Assembly: GCA_011634665.1 (NCBI GenBank)
Contig: WAEK01000004.1
Span: 524,001 to 588,000 of the forward strand
Direction: 5' to 3'
DNA length: 64,000 nt
Origin: Mortierella sp. BCC40632
Taxonomy: Eukaryota; Mortierellomycota; Mortierellomycetes; Mortierellales; Mortierellaceae
Shown piece after piece: positions 1-12,214 of the stretch (position 1 is the first letter of the stretch; every line of letters starts with the position of its first letter). The translations under genes were made by a program, and so were the position numbers. The notes under the pieces were generated by a model, which searched no databases, had not been told where the DNA came from, and worked only from the letters and a program-made list of their open reading frames with translations.

Positions 1-69
1 GATCTGATGCAGAATGTCGGGTGACGAAAGGGCGATGGCCGCTGCAGAAGGTCTAGTTTGCAGGTCCAT
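1..69 (-). CDS. 5' end of an unknown gene leaving the left edge (partial)
   Basis: On the minus strand an ATG at position 69 opens a frame that stays open to the window edge (23 codons, starting MDLQTRPSAAAIALSSPD). The stretch is not low-complexity, unlike everything to its right, and the composition (Thr-Arg-Pro, Ala-rich, then an SPDILHQI helix-like segment) looks like a genuine N-terminus. Such a start would suit an F-box or similar adaptor protein, but this is a guess. The promoter would lie in the microsatellite belt at 70-3000. Moderate-to-low confidence because so little is visible. Confidence 0.4.
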   Translation of the reverse strand, partial: MDLQTRPSAAAIALSSPDILHQI

Positions 70-661
70 GAAGGTCTGGAGGTGTGAATTTGAACGCAAG
101 GGCTTTTTTTTTTTTTGAGTTGTTGAGTTGGAGAGAAGTTGTTAGTCCCTGAGCAGGTTGGCTGTGTTTACCAGGGACTGGGTGAATGCTGGATGGGGAG
201 GGAGAGAGAGAGAGAGAGAGGAGAAAATGCAAGTGAGAGAATGAAGAAAGAATGAGAATGAAAGAAAGAGCGGGTAGAAGCAGAAAGCTGTTCTCTGTTT
301 TCAAGAGGCACAGGGGGGAGCAATGGCGGGAGAGAGGTAGAGGCAGAGGTAGAGAGAAGAGAGGAAGGAGAAGGAGAAGGGGTGTGTGCAGTCGAGGAGA
401 ATGAGGAGGATGCTCTGTCGTTGCCTAATGTGGATGTAGGCGGAAATAGGTCTGCAGTGAAGGGAGCTATTCTAATCGCGATCAGGCCAGGAATGCTGAT
501 GCTGATCAGGATAGGGAAGATGGATGTGAAGAAGAGGAAAAGAATGAGGACGAAAAGGCGTCAAGGAAAGAGAAAGAGAAAGTGGAAGAGAGAGCGAGAA
601 AGAACGAGTGAAAGAGAGAAGAAGAAGAAGAAGAAGAAGGAGAAGGAGAAGAGAGAAAGAG

Positions 662-668
<7 letters not shown>

Positions 669-708
<40 letters not shown>
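669..708. repeat. (GA)n microsatellite
   Basis: About 20 uninterrupted GA units within a longer purine-rich tract (roughly 600-720). The opposite strand reads as (TC)n. Confidence 0.95.
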
Positions 709-712
<4 letters not shown>

Positions 713-842
713 AAAAAAAGGATGAGAAGAGAGACAGAAGAAGAAAGGTCCCCTCTCCCCCGAGCCGTTCTCCTGGTGTTTGCGGCACCAAGTTCTCCAC
801 GTCTTTGTTCGCCTCTTGAAGGCACGCCGTTCGTTCTCATTT

Positions 843-900
843 TCGTTCTCGTTCTCGTTCTCGTTCTCGTTCTCTTGTTCTCTTGTTCTCTTGTTCTCTT
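843..900. repeat. Hexanucleotide TTCTCG/TTCTCT array
   Basis: Consecutive TTCTCG units that change to TTCTCT toward the right end, giving two sub-blocks of the same 6-nt period. Confidence 0.9.
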
Positions 901-1370
901 GGTCACTCATTCATCCTTTCCTCCTCTCCCCTCCTCCTCCCCTCCCCTCCTTCTCAACGACATCCCTATCTACGGAGTAGATATTACTAGAAGAGAAAGG
1001 GAGAGAGGGAGTGGAGCTCAACTCGCTTTCATCTATAGGCCCTCGGCCAAACCATGGGTAAAAAAAGGGCCCTTTGGAAAGGCGGATGGTTTATGCCGCG
1101 TCAATGGGGTTGGTTTGGATGGATGAGATTGTCATGGTCAAACAAGGTTCAACTCTACGGTCCTGTCCCACTGCACAGCCCAATCTGTTGCGCGGTTTAT
1201 CTAATTTACTTGCCCTCCATTTTTTTTTTTTTTTTTTTCTCGACAACCAGGCAGACTCCATACTCTAGAACAGCCACCCAAATGCATCGCAGTTGGGCAC
1301 TTGTAAGCAGGTTTGAGAGAGACAGAAAAAGAGAGAAAGGAGTGAAGGGGTCAAAGGGAGACAGGGAGGC

Positions 1371-1424
<54 letters not shown>
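1371..1424. repeat. (CAGA)n tetranucleotide array
   Basis: Perfect CAGA repeats, about 13 units. The same motif recurs near 1777-1795 and 6884-6921, so it is a common slippage motif in this genome. Confidence 0.95.
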
Positions 1425-1425
<1 letters not shown>

Positions 1426-2525
1426 GAAAGAGAGAGAGTACCCTCTCGCAGGATCGCTTTCTTGGCACATGGCCATCTATCATCCACACGAAAGACCCGG
1501 TTGATATCAAGACGGGGACAGGCGAGAGGAAGAAGAAGTGGGGGAGCCAACTCACACCCAGTGGCATGTGCGACGATGCCAATCAATTGCATTAAGCATC
1601 TGCAATTTAGAACACACAAGTAGATACCACAACCAACACACGCGCATTTCAATTACACACGCACTATTGTGCTTCTTCCTCTTCTTCCTCTTCTTACTCA
1701 TAACACGCCGCATCCCACTCTGTATAACTTTGGACGCGCCTCTTCTCAAGGTCTAGGACCTATAGAGAGAGAGATAGACAGACAGACAGACAGAGAGGTG
1801 GGCGGAGAGAAGGGAGCTAAGGGAAGAGCAGTTTGCATGGAATGTGTTTCTCTATCATCAATCACCTCCCATCAGTAATTGTGATGTCGATGCTGTGGGC
1901 TGGGAAGAAAGTGACGAATGAAGGTCCGACTGGGCACTCTCTTTTGTCGCACTTTCTATCTCTCTCTCTCTCTCTCTCTCTCTCGCTCTCTCGCTCTCGC
2001 TCTCGGAGTGGTCAACATGATCGCTTCGGAAAATCATACGCAAAGTCGCATGCTGGGTTACATCCCGGCTTCGCATGGTACCCATGTCTGCATTCTATTC
2101 AATTGATCCCGATCGGTTTTGAGGAAAAAAGAAACCAAGTCTCGAATGCCCTTGCGCAGGGCAGGTCGAGAGAGTTTTGACCACAACACAAGGGAGGGGG
2201 CGCTGGTGTTCAGTCCAACAAGGCAACATCCCTGCAGGTATAGTTAAAACGTAAAAATCCTGTTATGATCGAATGTCTATCTTCTTCCAGCGCCCATTCC
2301 ACTTCAGAATAACGGAAGAGTCATCTTTGCTCGATTGCTACACAGGAGCTTTTCCCATCATGTCCTTTTTAAAAAAGCTTGGGAGCCAAGTCTCATCCAT
2401 CCATGATCGAAAACTCGAAAAGATAATGTGTGGGCAGTGTACATGCACTTTTTTTTTGAATTCAACCCATGGATGTATGCCTACTACTGTATTTCTAGTG
2501 TTACCAAGCTTTCGGTTAACTTGGG

Positions 2526-2558
<33 letters not shown>

Positions 2559-3039
2559 CTATAGTCAATTGATTGTTTATTCGGATTTATAAACCTAGAT
2601 GGTAGATACCACTTACCTTCTCCCTTTCACTGCTGAGCAAACAACTCTATTCATTCGTTTCCTTCTCCCACCCTCCTCTACTCTCTCCCCTCTTTCTCAT
2701 TTCTCTACCCTCCCAAATGACGCGTGACATTTAGAACTATCAACAATAATGGACAAAGGACAGGCAAAGACAACGCAGCAAGGTGTTCCAGCAATCCAGA
2801 CCAGTCTGGCGGTTGCACAGACAAAGACCGTGAAACGCTAGATGAACACCTCCTCGACAGAGTCTTCGGCCGCCCTTGCCTTGTATCCATTTTTTTTTTT
2901 TCAGATGACAAGGACTTGGAGGTACTTGGGCTGGTTAAAGACTTTTGTTTGGTGTGGAGGAGATTTTAACCCCAAAACACGTCGCAATGTGCCTAGCAAA
3001 GGGTATGAGAGAATCTCTTTCCCCTGCTAGACTGTGCGA

Positions 3040-3045
3040 TTTATT
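3040..3045 (-). terminator. Putative poly(A) signal of RPL9
   Basis: AATAAA on the minus strand, about 160 nt past the RPL9 stop codon. It is the only canonical hexamer noticed in a suitable position. Confidence 0.45.
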
Positions 3046-3205
3046 AACAAGGAAACGAGACACATTGTGACATGGAGAAGGGTCGCGTGAGCCTTTCCCC
3101 AAAGAAAAAAAAAAAGGACCACTGTCGAAGAGCTGAATGAACCTTGTTTGTTGTCCTGAGGAAAGAGTCGCGTTGTCATCCGAGATGAACTACTTGAGAA
3201 AAAAT

Positions 3206-3781
3206 TTACTCGTCGTCGGCACCCTTGAGTGTTCCCTTCTGGGAAACGTAGATACCGTCCAAGAACTTACGGATATCCTTGTTGCGGACAAGGGTAGCCT
3301 GCTGGATCTTGGCAGCGGACTGGGAGACGTTGTCGAGGTCGTTTCCGGTCAAGATGATCTCATCCTTCTGGTCCTTGGAGTGGACAATGGTGACACCCTC
3401 CAACATGGGGACCTTGCGGACAAGCTTCTCACCCAAGAAGTTACGGATCTCAACGGAGTGCTGGTCATCGGCAATGATAACGTTGATGGGGAAATGGGCA
3501 TAGACGAAGCGCATCTTGTACTCGTAACCCTTGGTGACACCGATGATCATGTTGTTGATCAAAGAGCGGATGGTGCGGAGGCAAGCAACGTGCTTGCGCT
3601 TTCCGTGCCAGACAACGAGACGGAGACGGTTCTTCTCGAGGAGGACAATGTCCATCTCGACGTGACGGAAGCTCTTGAAGAGCTTGCCACGGGGACCAGT
3701 GACGGTGACCTGGCGAGCCTTGACGTCGACCTGGACGTTGGCGGGGATGGTGAGAATCTCTTCCTTGTAGATATCCTTCAT
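3206..3781 (-). CDS. RPL9: 60S ribosomal protein L9 (uL6)
   Basis: A 191-aa single-exon coding sequence for eukaryotic ribosomal protein L9 (universal name uL6), a component of the large subunit near the P-stalk base and sarcin-ricin loop. Recognisable family blocks include an N-terminus with ILTIPANVQVDVKARQVTV, the block GPRGKLFKSFRH, the segment RTIRSLINNMIIGVTKGYEY in the first uL6 fold, and SVEIRNFLGEK in the second. Length and both alpha/beta repeats match the family. The ATG at 3781 is the natural start. Just upstream are two possible 3' splice sites (CTCTAG and CTACAG before GACACCATG), so a 5'-UTR intron is likely, as in many ribosomal protein genes. The opposite strand carries a 218-aa shadow frame that is not a gene. 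Confidence 0.97.
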   Translation of the reverse strand: MKDIYKEEILTIPANVQVDVKARQVTVTGPRGKLFKSFRHVEMDIVLLEKNRLRLVVWHGKRKHVACLRTIRSLINNMIIGVTKGYEYKMRFVYAHFPINVIIADDQHSVEIRNFLGEKLVRKVPMLEGVTIVHSKDQKDEIILTGNDLDNVSQSAAKIQQATLVRNKDIRKFLDGIYVSQKGTLKGADDE

Positions 3782-4541
3782 GGTGTCCTGTAGAGTCTAG
3801 AGATAAAATTAACAGAGGAACAGGATAGACTATTAGTCTGGCTGTACTTTTTTTTTTTGTCTCTCTTTCGTCCTGTAGATTGATTCCCAGGTTTTGTGTC
3901 GAGGCAAGTGTAATCCACTCGGCGAAAAAAGGGGAGCTGCAAGGATCCATAAATCTGTCGAGGTGAAATGGACCTATTTCCAGTTGATTTGTGCTGCCCT
4001 TCCATCCGCACAGGCACTTGATCGAATTGAATGATTGGGACAAGACTCTGCCTCATGGCTCATAGTATTCTTTTTTTCGCCTTCGAATAGCTGTTGACGT
4101 TTGCCGTTGCAGCCTTCGAAGCAAAAATAAAATAAAATAAAATAAAGACGAGAGTCCGACTCAACTAGACAATTCAGAATCAATGGAGGACTGATGGGTC
4201 GTTCGCATCGTTCAGATCCATGAGATGGACATCGCCCTCAGATTCACAAGTGGATGAGGTAAACCATTCCAGTTGAAAAACAGAAAAGAAATAGTTGTCC
4301 AGATGATACTGAAAACTCAGAGGAGAGACGGATGGATAGGATGGCGAGATATATGGGTGGATGGATGGGATGGTAGCCCTTGGTTTGATCCATGAATCCA
4401 TCCTTGGCTGAGCTGTCTATTAGAGTGACACACACCTAGTGGCTAAAAGAGGAGGAACAAACTTCAAAGGTGCAGTTCGAATTCTTATCCTACTCGATGT
4501 GTGGCTTAACTCAGAACTCTCCCAGGTTTTTTTTCAGGGAC

Positions 4542-4573
<32 letters not shown>

Positions 4574-4635
4574 TACACCCAGCTTTTTAGGTCATGTTCA
4601 GAAGAGGGCCTCTGGCCCCAGGGTGTTGTACAAAT
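3782..4635. other. Intergenic: RPL9 leader/promoter and 3' flank of the next gene
   Basis: About 850 nt between two minus-strand genes. It should contain the RPL9 leader (probably with an intron) and promoter. Visible features are an AAAAT pentanucleotide repeat at about 4123-4145, a GGATG-rich stretch near 4330-4375 and a ~27-nt poly-A run near 4543-4569. No convincing coding sequence was seen. Confidence 0.6.
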
Positions 4636-6807
4636 TTATAATGCACCATATTCCGCAAGCATTTTAGCTAGAGCTTGTCGTTGTGCATCCTCGTCCTCAT
4701 CATCGAAGCCTGCCTCACTCTCATCACTACTCATATAGTCCTCTTCATCGCTCTTGCCGCTACCATTGTCGTCGTCGTCGTTCTCGCTATAATCTTCTTC
4801 ATCTTTGTCTCCTGCCCCAGAACCAGCCTTCCGAGCCTTTCCTACAGCTTCTCCTAAATCCTTACTAGCTCCTGTTCCACTCTCGATATAGTGTCGTTCA
4901 AGCTCAAGTAGGGTCTCCATGTCATCATTATCATACTCCAGCTCGAGCATCTCTTCGTCATAATCCTCTTCGTTCTCTTGAGCAATAGCAATCTCTTCTC
5001 CCAATTCTTCCAATTCCTGAAGAGTTCGCTTGCGCCCGCGCTCGACAACGATTTTCTTGAATTCATCTTTGTAGAGTGAAAAGCAAAGCAGCGAGAAGGG
5101 TTAGTTTTGGAAAAAAAAAAAGGGCATCGGAAGTGCTTCGCCATTGTCACGAGAGTAATAAACGAATAGTTTGATCCGCTAGCAACACAAGACACTATGG
5201 AAAGCAGTTTTATGATAATACTCACCAAGGGGATGTGCTCCTCGGGGAGCAGACTCTGTTGGTCGGTCACTGTCAAATGTACTTGTGATTGACTGAAAGG
5301 GCCGAGAAGAATATGACTCGCCTGGTGCTTGATAAGATGGTCGAGAGAGGGACGCAATGTTGTCTTCATTCTCTTCACCTTCTTCTTCTTCCTCCTCGAC
5401 CTCCTCTTCTCTTTGAACCTCTTTGGCTGAACTCGACTCATGGCCCATCTGTTCACTTTCTTCCAAGTCGTCGGAGGCTCCCTGGTTTTGACTGTACATC
5501 TTATCCAGCACCTGAACCCAGTCCTCAAATTGAAGATCAGAAGTATCGTCCACTCGGATAGGCTCCACAATAGTCCCGAAAAACTCTCTTGCTCCTGGGC
5601 CTTCCTTGCCGCCTGCTTTTGTTGTCACGCCTGTTTCCTTCTCTCTTCGCCTTCGTGTAGGATACACACGTCTCATATCCTTCATACTCATTGTGCCACA
5701 CTCTGTCATCTCCAACATATTCAGAAATACGCCTTCTTCTAGCTGAAGTTTCAATAGCTCCTTGTGCAGCATGACACCCATCTCTCGCAGCGTCCTGTCC
5801 TCAACTTCCAGTTCTTCTTGTAAAAGTGTTTGAAGGTCGCGCTGTGCCATAGGTTTGGTCGCCAACTGGGCTAGTCGCTCGCGATGTGTCTGTTGAAATC
5901 GATCCATCCTATCAATGGGGGCCTCAGTCCGTTTTGGAGGTGGAAATCCATGGATGATCTCTGCTTTCGGAACCTGAAGATTGGCACCACATTGATTCAA
6001 GGCAGTGATCACCACTTTGGGAAGTGACCGTGGATCAACTGTATTACCGGTCCGTACTCTTTTCAAAGGCGGTCTCTGTGTTGGAGTCATCGGTACTGTG
6101 GCGGAAGAGCTTGTTGCTGAGTTCGATGGCTGTGCTAGTGGATCGGTTGGTATATTCCTTGACTCGAGAGAGGAGATTCGACGGGCTAGTTCCTGTAATG
6201 CAAGTCGAGCATTGGCAGAGTCAACATCTGCTGTAAGAGTAGAGTTGACAGCTGCGGATGGTAAGGTCGACGCTCCATACGCAGTCGTTGAAAGGGAGGC
6301 TGATGGGTGTCTCTGCCTAGCCGAGGCCGAGGCCAACATCGCCTGTGCAAGGAGCTCTTTTAAAGCATTAGCCTCGGGTCCAGTATGCTGTGCTTCCGTG
6401 TTTGAATGGTTTAATCCAGCACCTGTAGACTGCATGTCTGAATGCGTCAGACGTTCTTGTTCCAAGCTCTCGTTGCCCTGAATCATCTGGGGTGCCTTTG
6501 GGGATGCTGGCAAAGACGAGGTCGGAGGTAGTGCTATGCCCTGAACATGGCTACTAAACGGTACAGCTACAGACATTGTCCCTATCTGGGTCATAGTCGA
6601 TCGTACACCGGTAGGCGTGGTTGTGCCAGATGTGGATCGGTTGCGAACAGGGGTGACAGAAGGTCCTGGAGTGTCTGGATTGATTGGTAACAAATGTTGA
6701 TGGACCTGCTCCTGCTCCTGGATCTGAGCCGAATCCGTGCTGGCGCCTCCATTGGAGTCTATGGGTAGCACGGACTCTGTTGGCTCTGACTGGTGGTCTG
6801 TCTCCAT
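4636..6807 (-). CDS. Conserved-looking nuclear-type acidic protein, function unknown (two exons)
   Basis: Joined exons 6807..5226 and 5066..4636 give 670 aa. The intron 5067..5225 has a GTGAGT donor and a CAAAG acceptor, and the frame is kept across it (a Leu-Asp junction). The first ~300 residues are Ser/Thr/Pro/Gln-rich and disordered. Residues ~300-440 form the best ordered region: a PPLKRVRTG basic patch, then a long helix with many Glu/Arg/Leu (around EELEVEDRTLREMGVMLHKE), consistent with a coiled coil. The rest is very acidic with DEEDY-type runs and ends in AKMLAEYGAL. I do not recognise the family; the pattern suggests a chromatin or transcription-associated protein, which is inference. 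The start is uncertain: the first in-frame ATG is 6807, but a TTTCCTCAG acceptor near 6853 suggests a further upstream exon. The next gene is divergent at 7495. Confidence 0.75.
5067..5225 (-). other. Intron of the acidic protein gene
   Basis: GTGAGT donor (5225-5220) and CAAAG acceptor (AG at 5068-5067). Removing it fuses the two open frames in phase. Confidence 0.8.
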
Positions 6808-7494
6808 GGGCACATGGGCTGGCAATCTCTGGTGAGGAGAGGATTGATCCTGAGGAAATGCAAATAGGGTGGCGACAATGTTCCAGACAGACAGGCAGAG
6901 GACAGACAGACAGACAGACAGGCCCAACTCTAACTTTTTTGGGCGAGTGGTCACACAGTTCGTTGAGAGGTCCCTTGAGTTGGGGCCCTTACTGACTATG
7001 TACAGTACTGTACAGCAGAGAGGAGGAGGAGGAGGAGGAGGAGGAGGATGGTTGGATGGTTAGATTGGGGTCAGCACCCCTCCTCTCCCGTCTCCCGTCT
7101 CCAGATGGGAGAGCCGCATTGGACCCGTCGACTGAATATTGGGAGTCTTGTGGTTCCAAGGAGCAGCCCCATTCGCTGTACTGTGCCTGCGCCAAGCTCT
7201 CTCTCTCTCTTCCTCTCTTTCGTCTTTGCCCGTGACAGCTCTACACTCTGTGGGGTTTTCCACTCGACCACACTCTGCCCTTGCCTTTCTTCTTGGCCTC
7301 AGACCATCCCAACATTAACGCACGCACACTCTCTTCTCTTTCTTTTCTTGCATCATTCGTCCTTGTCGTCGTCGTCGTCGTCGTCGTCTTTTTTTTTTTT
7401 TTACTCCACCTCATTTCTATACCTTTATTTCTTTATTTTTGCAGACACACACCTACACACCCACACCCACACCCACACTCTCTCCCTGCTCCAC
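6808..7494. promoter_or_regulatory. Shared divergent promoter region
   Basis: A 690-nt spacer between the minus-strand acidic protein gene and the plus-strand lipase, so it should hold both promoters and leaders. It contains (CAGA)n at about 6884-6921, (GGA)n at 7022-7047, (CGT)n at about 7366-7389 followed by poly-T, and a CACACC-rich leader ending directly before the lipase ATG. No TATA box was evident. Confidence 0.5.
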
Positions 7495-9470
7495 ATGCGG
7501 CCTCGCGCACCAACTGTCTGTTTCGCATTCCTCGCCCTAACATGGGTCTCCGCCATACAAGCTCATCCATTCTCTCAGCCTCCAGAACCACCAGTAAGCC
7601 AGTATGACGAACAAGTTCTTATCCATGAAACACTCGGACCGTCTCGCTCCTACACTCCTTCGTCTCAGCAAGCCCAGATCCCATTTTCGAACCGCCGTGG
7701 CCAGGACCATAGCCAACATCCAGTCTACCTTCCAAAGGAGCCAAGGATCTTGATAGCAGGCCAAAGTCTCCCAGAAGAGACATTGACACTCCGGCATATG
7801 GTACACCATGGCGGTGTGCGGTATCCTCGACTATTCCGTCGCAAGGACATTTCAAGGAAGGACATCCAACTGTCAGAACTCAGCTCTGGCGAGTCCTTGA
7901 GCCATCGGCTCAAGGTCCGGGCGACGACAGCGCTCAAACCGCGTGACCAGTCCTACAGGAACCAGGGTTTCCGATCCGCAGTACAAATGGACCAGTCGAT
8001 CGGACCCGAGTCCTGGACTCGACAGGTTGTTGCTGCCCCAGATGTGGCAGACAAGGAAACGATCGTCCAGTTGGCCAAGATGAACTACAACTCGTACACC
8101 GAAGTGTCCAGTCCAGGATGGTACGACCTGGAGGGACACTGGACAGTCGTAAGTGCAGGGCTCTGCATGATCTCCTCTTCTTCCCCCTCCTCCTTCCCCC
8201 CTTTTTTTTCTTCTCGCCCTGTTCGATGGAAGAGTGTTCGATGAGTTCATTGCGCCTTCAACTCACGCATTCTGTGCACCCTGACTCTTGTTTGTACGAT
8301 AGAACTCGACTTTTGGATGGGAGGAAGACGGTGTCCGAGGCCATGTTTTTTCATCTGAAGACAACAGGACCATGATCATTGCCATTAAAGGAACGAGTGC
8401 ATCTCTCCTCGGAGGAGGAGGACGTACGGCTCCTCGCGATAAGATCAATGTAAGTGATCCGGTCTGTACCTGACCTTGGTGGTTGCCTCCCAAATGGATC
8501 AGAGAGTTTCATTGGAGACGAGTGGATGTCACTCATCTGGACTCTGCTTTATCAATTCACTAGGACAACCTTTTGTTCTCATGCTGCTGTGCCAAAGTCG
8601 ATAGGACCTGGCGGGCGGTATGCGATTGCAATTCTGGCGGATACAACTGTGATCAGAAATGTGTCGAGAAAAGTGTAGACAGCGACGATGTGTATTACGG
8701 ATCTGCTATGGTATGTTTTCTATCCCGAGGTTTTCGCGACTCGAATCGGACAAAACCTTGATGGCCCTTCTTCCTTCCTTCCTTCCTTTCCTTTTTTTTT
8801 TTTTTTTTTTTTTTGTATGTGGTTATTTTTTTTTTTTTTTTTTTTGCAATATAGGAAATCCTTTGGGCAATCCAAGACATGTACCCAGAAGCAGATATCT
8901 GGTTGACAGGACATAGTCTAGGAGGAGGCCTTAGTGCCCTCTTGGGGTTGACATTCGGTGTACCAACAATCACGTTTGAGGCACCTGGGGATCGACTTGC
9001 TGCTCAACGGCTGCATCTTCCTTTGCCTCCCGTCATTAACTGGGAGGACTTTCCTCTCTTTCAGGTGGGTCACACTGCCGACCCCATCTTCCAGGGGGTC
9101 TGCAATGGCCCAGCTAGCTCTTGTTATTTCTCAGGGTTTGCCATGGAAAGGTAACAAAGAAAACAACCATGCAAGTCTGTAGCAATGCGGAGAGGAATGT
9201 TTAGGTCATGCACCTTTTTTTTTGACCTTTTTTTTTTTTTTTTTTTTTTTTACCCACCCAAATTCTTTGAACCATTTGCATGAAATCTATAGCAAGTGTC
9301 ATACAGGCCGGACATGTGTCTATGACCCTGTGAAAGAGGACAATTGGAAGGTGGACATTCGGACCCATAGGCTCTTGGACACGATCGAGGGAGTGTTGAA
9401 AGTGAAGGACACCCCTGTTTGCCAGCCAGAGGTCGATTGTGTTGATTGCCCACTATGGAAGTACGAATAA
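7495..9470 (+). CDS. ATG15: Atg15-like autophagic body phospholipase/lipase (five exons)
   Basis: Exons 7495..8148, 8303..8449, 8564..8710, 8855..9150 and 9293..9470 give 473 aa. All four introns are GT-AG. The first three are phase 0; the fourth splits AG|C. Residues 8-23 are hydrophobic, fitting the N-terminal signal-anchor of Atg15. Downstream blocks match the family: [27 protein letters not shown], a Cys-rich insert, and [16 protein letters not shown]. The triad appears as Ser337 (GHSLGG), Asp392 (VGHTADPIF) and His440 (RTHRL), with S-D and D-H spacings of 55 and 48 that agree with yeast Atg15 as I recall it. The C-terminus keeps the paired cysteines ([14 protein letters not shown]). Atg15 reaches the vacuole through the multivesicular body pathway and lyses autophagic bodies. 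Introns 3 and 4 contain runs of 15-20 T. Confidence 0.92.
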
Positions 9471-9471
9471 A
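9466..9471 (+). terminator. AATAAA overlapping the lipase stop codon
   Basis: The hexamer AATAAA spans the TAA stop. It may be accidental, as cleavage would then fall very close to the coding end. Confidence 0.2.
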
Positions 9472-10013
9472 GCCGTTTTGGACATGCCTCTCTTTCAGTT
9501 TGAATCACCCGAGTCATCCCAGTCTCTTCTGGCCTTCTGGCGGAGCACACAAAGTCTTGACAGTTGTCGTTTCTCGTGGAGACATTCCCCGTCAAGACAC
9601 ATGTAAAGAAGACCTGATATTCTTTCAGCAGCATATGAAAGAGCGAATAATTTCCTGTTGAGACTGGCGGCACCACAAAAAAAAAAAAAAAAAAAAAAGG
9701 CCAGGGCAATGTGGTTCATTCCTCAAGGAGAATACACAAGTTGCAGTCCCAATACCACCAATGGTTGCATAGGACATCGAGCAAAGGACGCTATGGCAAA
9801 GCAGACAAATGCGCCTTTTGGCTCTTCCATTGACAGAGTTGCAGGGCCGAGGACCAGGCCAGGATGGGGTAAAAGGACCAAATGTTGGGCCGTGTGCATT
9901 GTTGGTCTCGATGCACCGCGCCCCTTTGCAATTATGGATCTGCCTTTGACTAGATATTCTATTCATGCACACGGCATTGAGAGAATTGCACCATGCTCAC
10001 AAGGACAGACAGA

Positions 10014-10071
<58 letters not shown>

Positions 10072-10619
10072 AAGAAGAGGGGAGGGGAGGGGAGAGTTCT
10101 TTTTTTACATGAGCTCATCGTCCTTGTCCATTCTTTTTTATCCCATTTCTCATCTACATCGTTTTTCCAAGACGTCCATCTCTCTTTCTCTTTCTATCTC
10201 GCGCTTCATCCTCTCCCTTTTTTATTTTTCTTTTCTTTTTCTTTTTTCTATAACCATAGATTCTTTTTACATTTCAATCTATCCTTCTTGCGTGATGTCG
10301 AGGTCCTAACCTTGGACGGAATCGAACTTCGTTGTTTGATTCAACTCTTTTCGCCGCCAGCAGCTGTTCCCACTCAACACAGCTCTCTCGCATATCGGCC
10401 TCACCCACCTTTGTAGTTCCAGCTTTCTTTCTCACACTCGATAGTCGCCCGTGCCATCCTACTGTAAACCCTGCACACCCACTCGCTCTCCCATACCAAC
10501 ACACGTCCTCCCCCTCCTCCATCCGCCTCCTTCCACTTTAAGCTGCCCGACATTTAGTTTTCATCCCTTTCAGGAACAAAAAAAAAAAAAAAAAAAAACC
10601 ACCTCACGGATCCAGCGCT
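9471..10619. other. Intergenic: lipase 3' flank and kinase promoter/leader
   Basis: About 1.1 kb between two plus-strand genes. It carries a 20-nt poly-A run near 9678-9698, an uninterrupted (GA)n array at about 10017-10069, pyrimidine-rich leader-like sequence from 10130 to 10560, and poly-A near 10578-10598 just before the kinase ATG. No gene seen. Confidence 0.6.
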
Positions 10620-11388
10620 ATGACAGCATCCGCCGTTCCAGCACAGGATCATGCCAGGAGTGACAACCCATCCACAATAGACGGTAATGACTCTGACAAC
10701 GAGGCTCCGCTCGAGACGGACCCCTCGGGTCGGTATCAACGTTGTGAAGAGATCCTAGGCGAGGGCGCGTATAAGCTCGTCTACCGAGCATGCGACCTCG
10801 AAGAAGGCAACGAGGTAGCCTGGAACCAACTGCGGATCGACCATCTGACAAAGAAGGATGCCCTAAAGATCCTCTCCGAGATTCGTATTCTCCAATCCAT
10901 CCGCAACGACCACATCATCAACTTTTATGCATCCTGGTCAACACCCATCAAACGATCGGTCGGTGGCGCCGGCGCCAGTCTGGCCTCGACCGAAAGAATT
11001 GTGTTTGTGACGGAACTCATGTCCTCAGGTACGCTGAAGCAGTACCTGAGAAAGACCCTCAAGGCAGCACTAAAGCCCAAAGTTGTCAAGTCGTGGTGTC
11101 GACAGATCCTACTCGGTCTGACGTACCTTCACACGCATGACCCGCCCATCATTCATCGCGACCTCAAATGCGACAACATCTTCATCAATGGCAACAATGG
11201 CCAACTCAAGATTGGCGACCTAGGACTGGCTGTCGTCCGACACCGGACCCATGTGTCTTCCGTCCTGGGCACGCCCGAGTTTATGGCTCCCGAGCTCTAT
11301 GATGAGAAGTACGACGAGAAGGTTGACATTTATGCCTTTGGCATGTGTGTCCTTGAAATGGTAACTGCTCCTCTCTTTCTCTTTCTCT

Positions 11389-11473
<85 letters not shown>

Positions 11474-12180
11474 CTTTCTCTCTTGGGTGCGCATGAGTGT
11501 GTGAATGTGAGAGAGTGAGAAGCCATGTTCCTGAGTGGTAAAAGGAAGAAGGAAAAAAAAAACGGGAGAGAGAGAGTATTTGTGCGTGTTTCTTCCTTCA
11601 AGCTTTGGCTTTGTTGTCTCTCTCTCTCTTTCTTTCTTGTCTCTCCTCTTCTCGTGCTTTGGTGCACCTTGCACACACACGCCTCCTTTCTACCCCCTTT
11701 GGTTACCCCACATGGTTCTCTGTTTATCCATCTTCCATTCAGCCTTGTCCGGCCTTGCCCAGCCTTGCCCAGCCTTGCCCAGCCTTGCCCAGCCTTGCCC
11801 AGCCTCCAGCTCAGTTTAGTCCGCCATTTTTCTCCTTATTATCTCTCACTCTTGGAGCAGCTCTTGCATACCCTAGACTCTGCAGGAGAGCGAGTATTAG
11901 TAAGGACCAACTAGGGCCAAGCTTGAGCCTGGCTTGGGCCAAGCAGGAGTCAGGCTGGCATTCAGTCCAATGGGTGGATAGCAGGCAGAGTGAGCGAGTT
12001 TCATGCTTTGTCCAAACCCACGTATCCAATAGTAGCAACAGCAACAGCAACAACAGCAGCAACAGCAGCTGTAATATTTCACTTTCCTCCTGTCTGTCTG
12101 TCGTACACAACTCCACTCATGCATGCGGGTATGCATGGGCGTCGAGCAAAAAAAAAAAAAAAAAAGAGTACAACAACACC

Positions 12181-12214
<34 letters not shown>

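Larger units (their letters stand above)
70..3039. other. Microsatellite-rich intergenic belt
   Basis: No convincing gene. It contains (GA)n at 669-708 flanked by GAA-rich purine tracts, a TTCTCG/TTCTCT hexanucleotide array at 843-900, a (CAGA)n array at 1371-1424, a short CAGA run near 1777-1795, (TC)n near 1959-2008, a poly-T run near 1219-1238 and a ~30 nt poly-A run ending at 2554. Long Ser/Leu- or Arg/Glu-rich reading frames here are translations of these repeats. The region between 2580 and 3039 is ordinary unique sequence in which I see nothing. Confidence 0.7.

Noticed and set aside
472..1652. Long Ser/Leu-, Arg/Glu- or Cys-Leu-Ser-rich frames
   Set aside because: These are translations of (GA)n, (TC)n and (CAGA)n microsatellites on both strands.
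3137..3793. 218-aa plus-strand open frame opposite RPL9
   Set aside because: It is the antisense shadow of the RPL9 coding sequence (codon bias creates the open frame); no family match.
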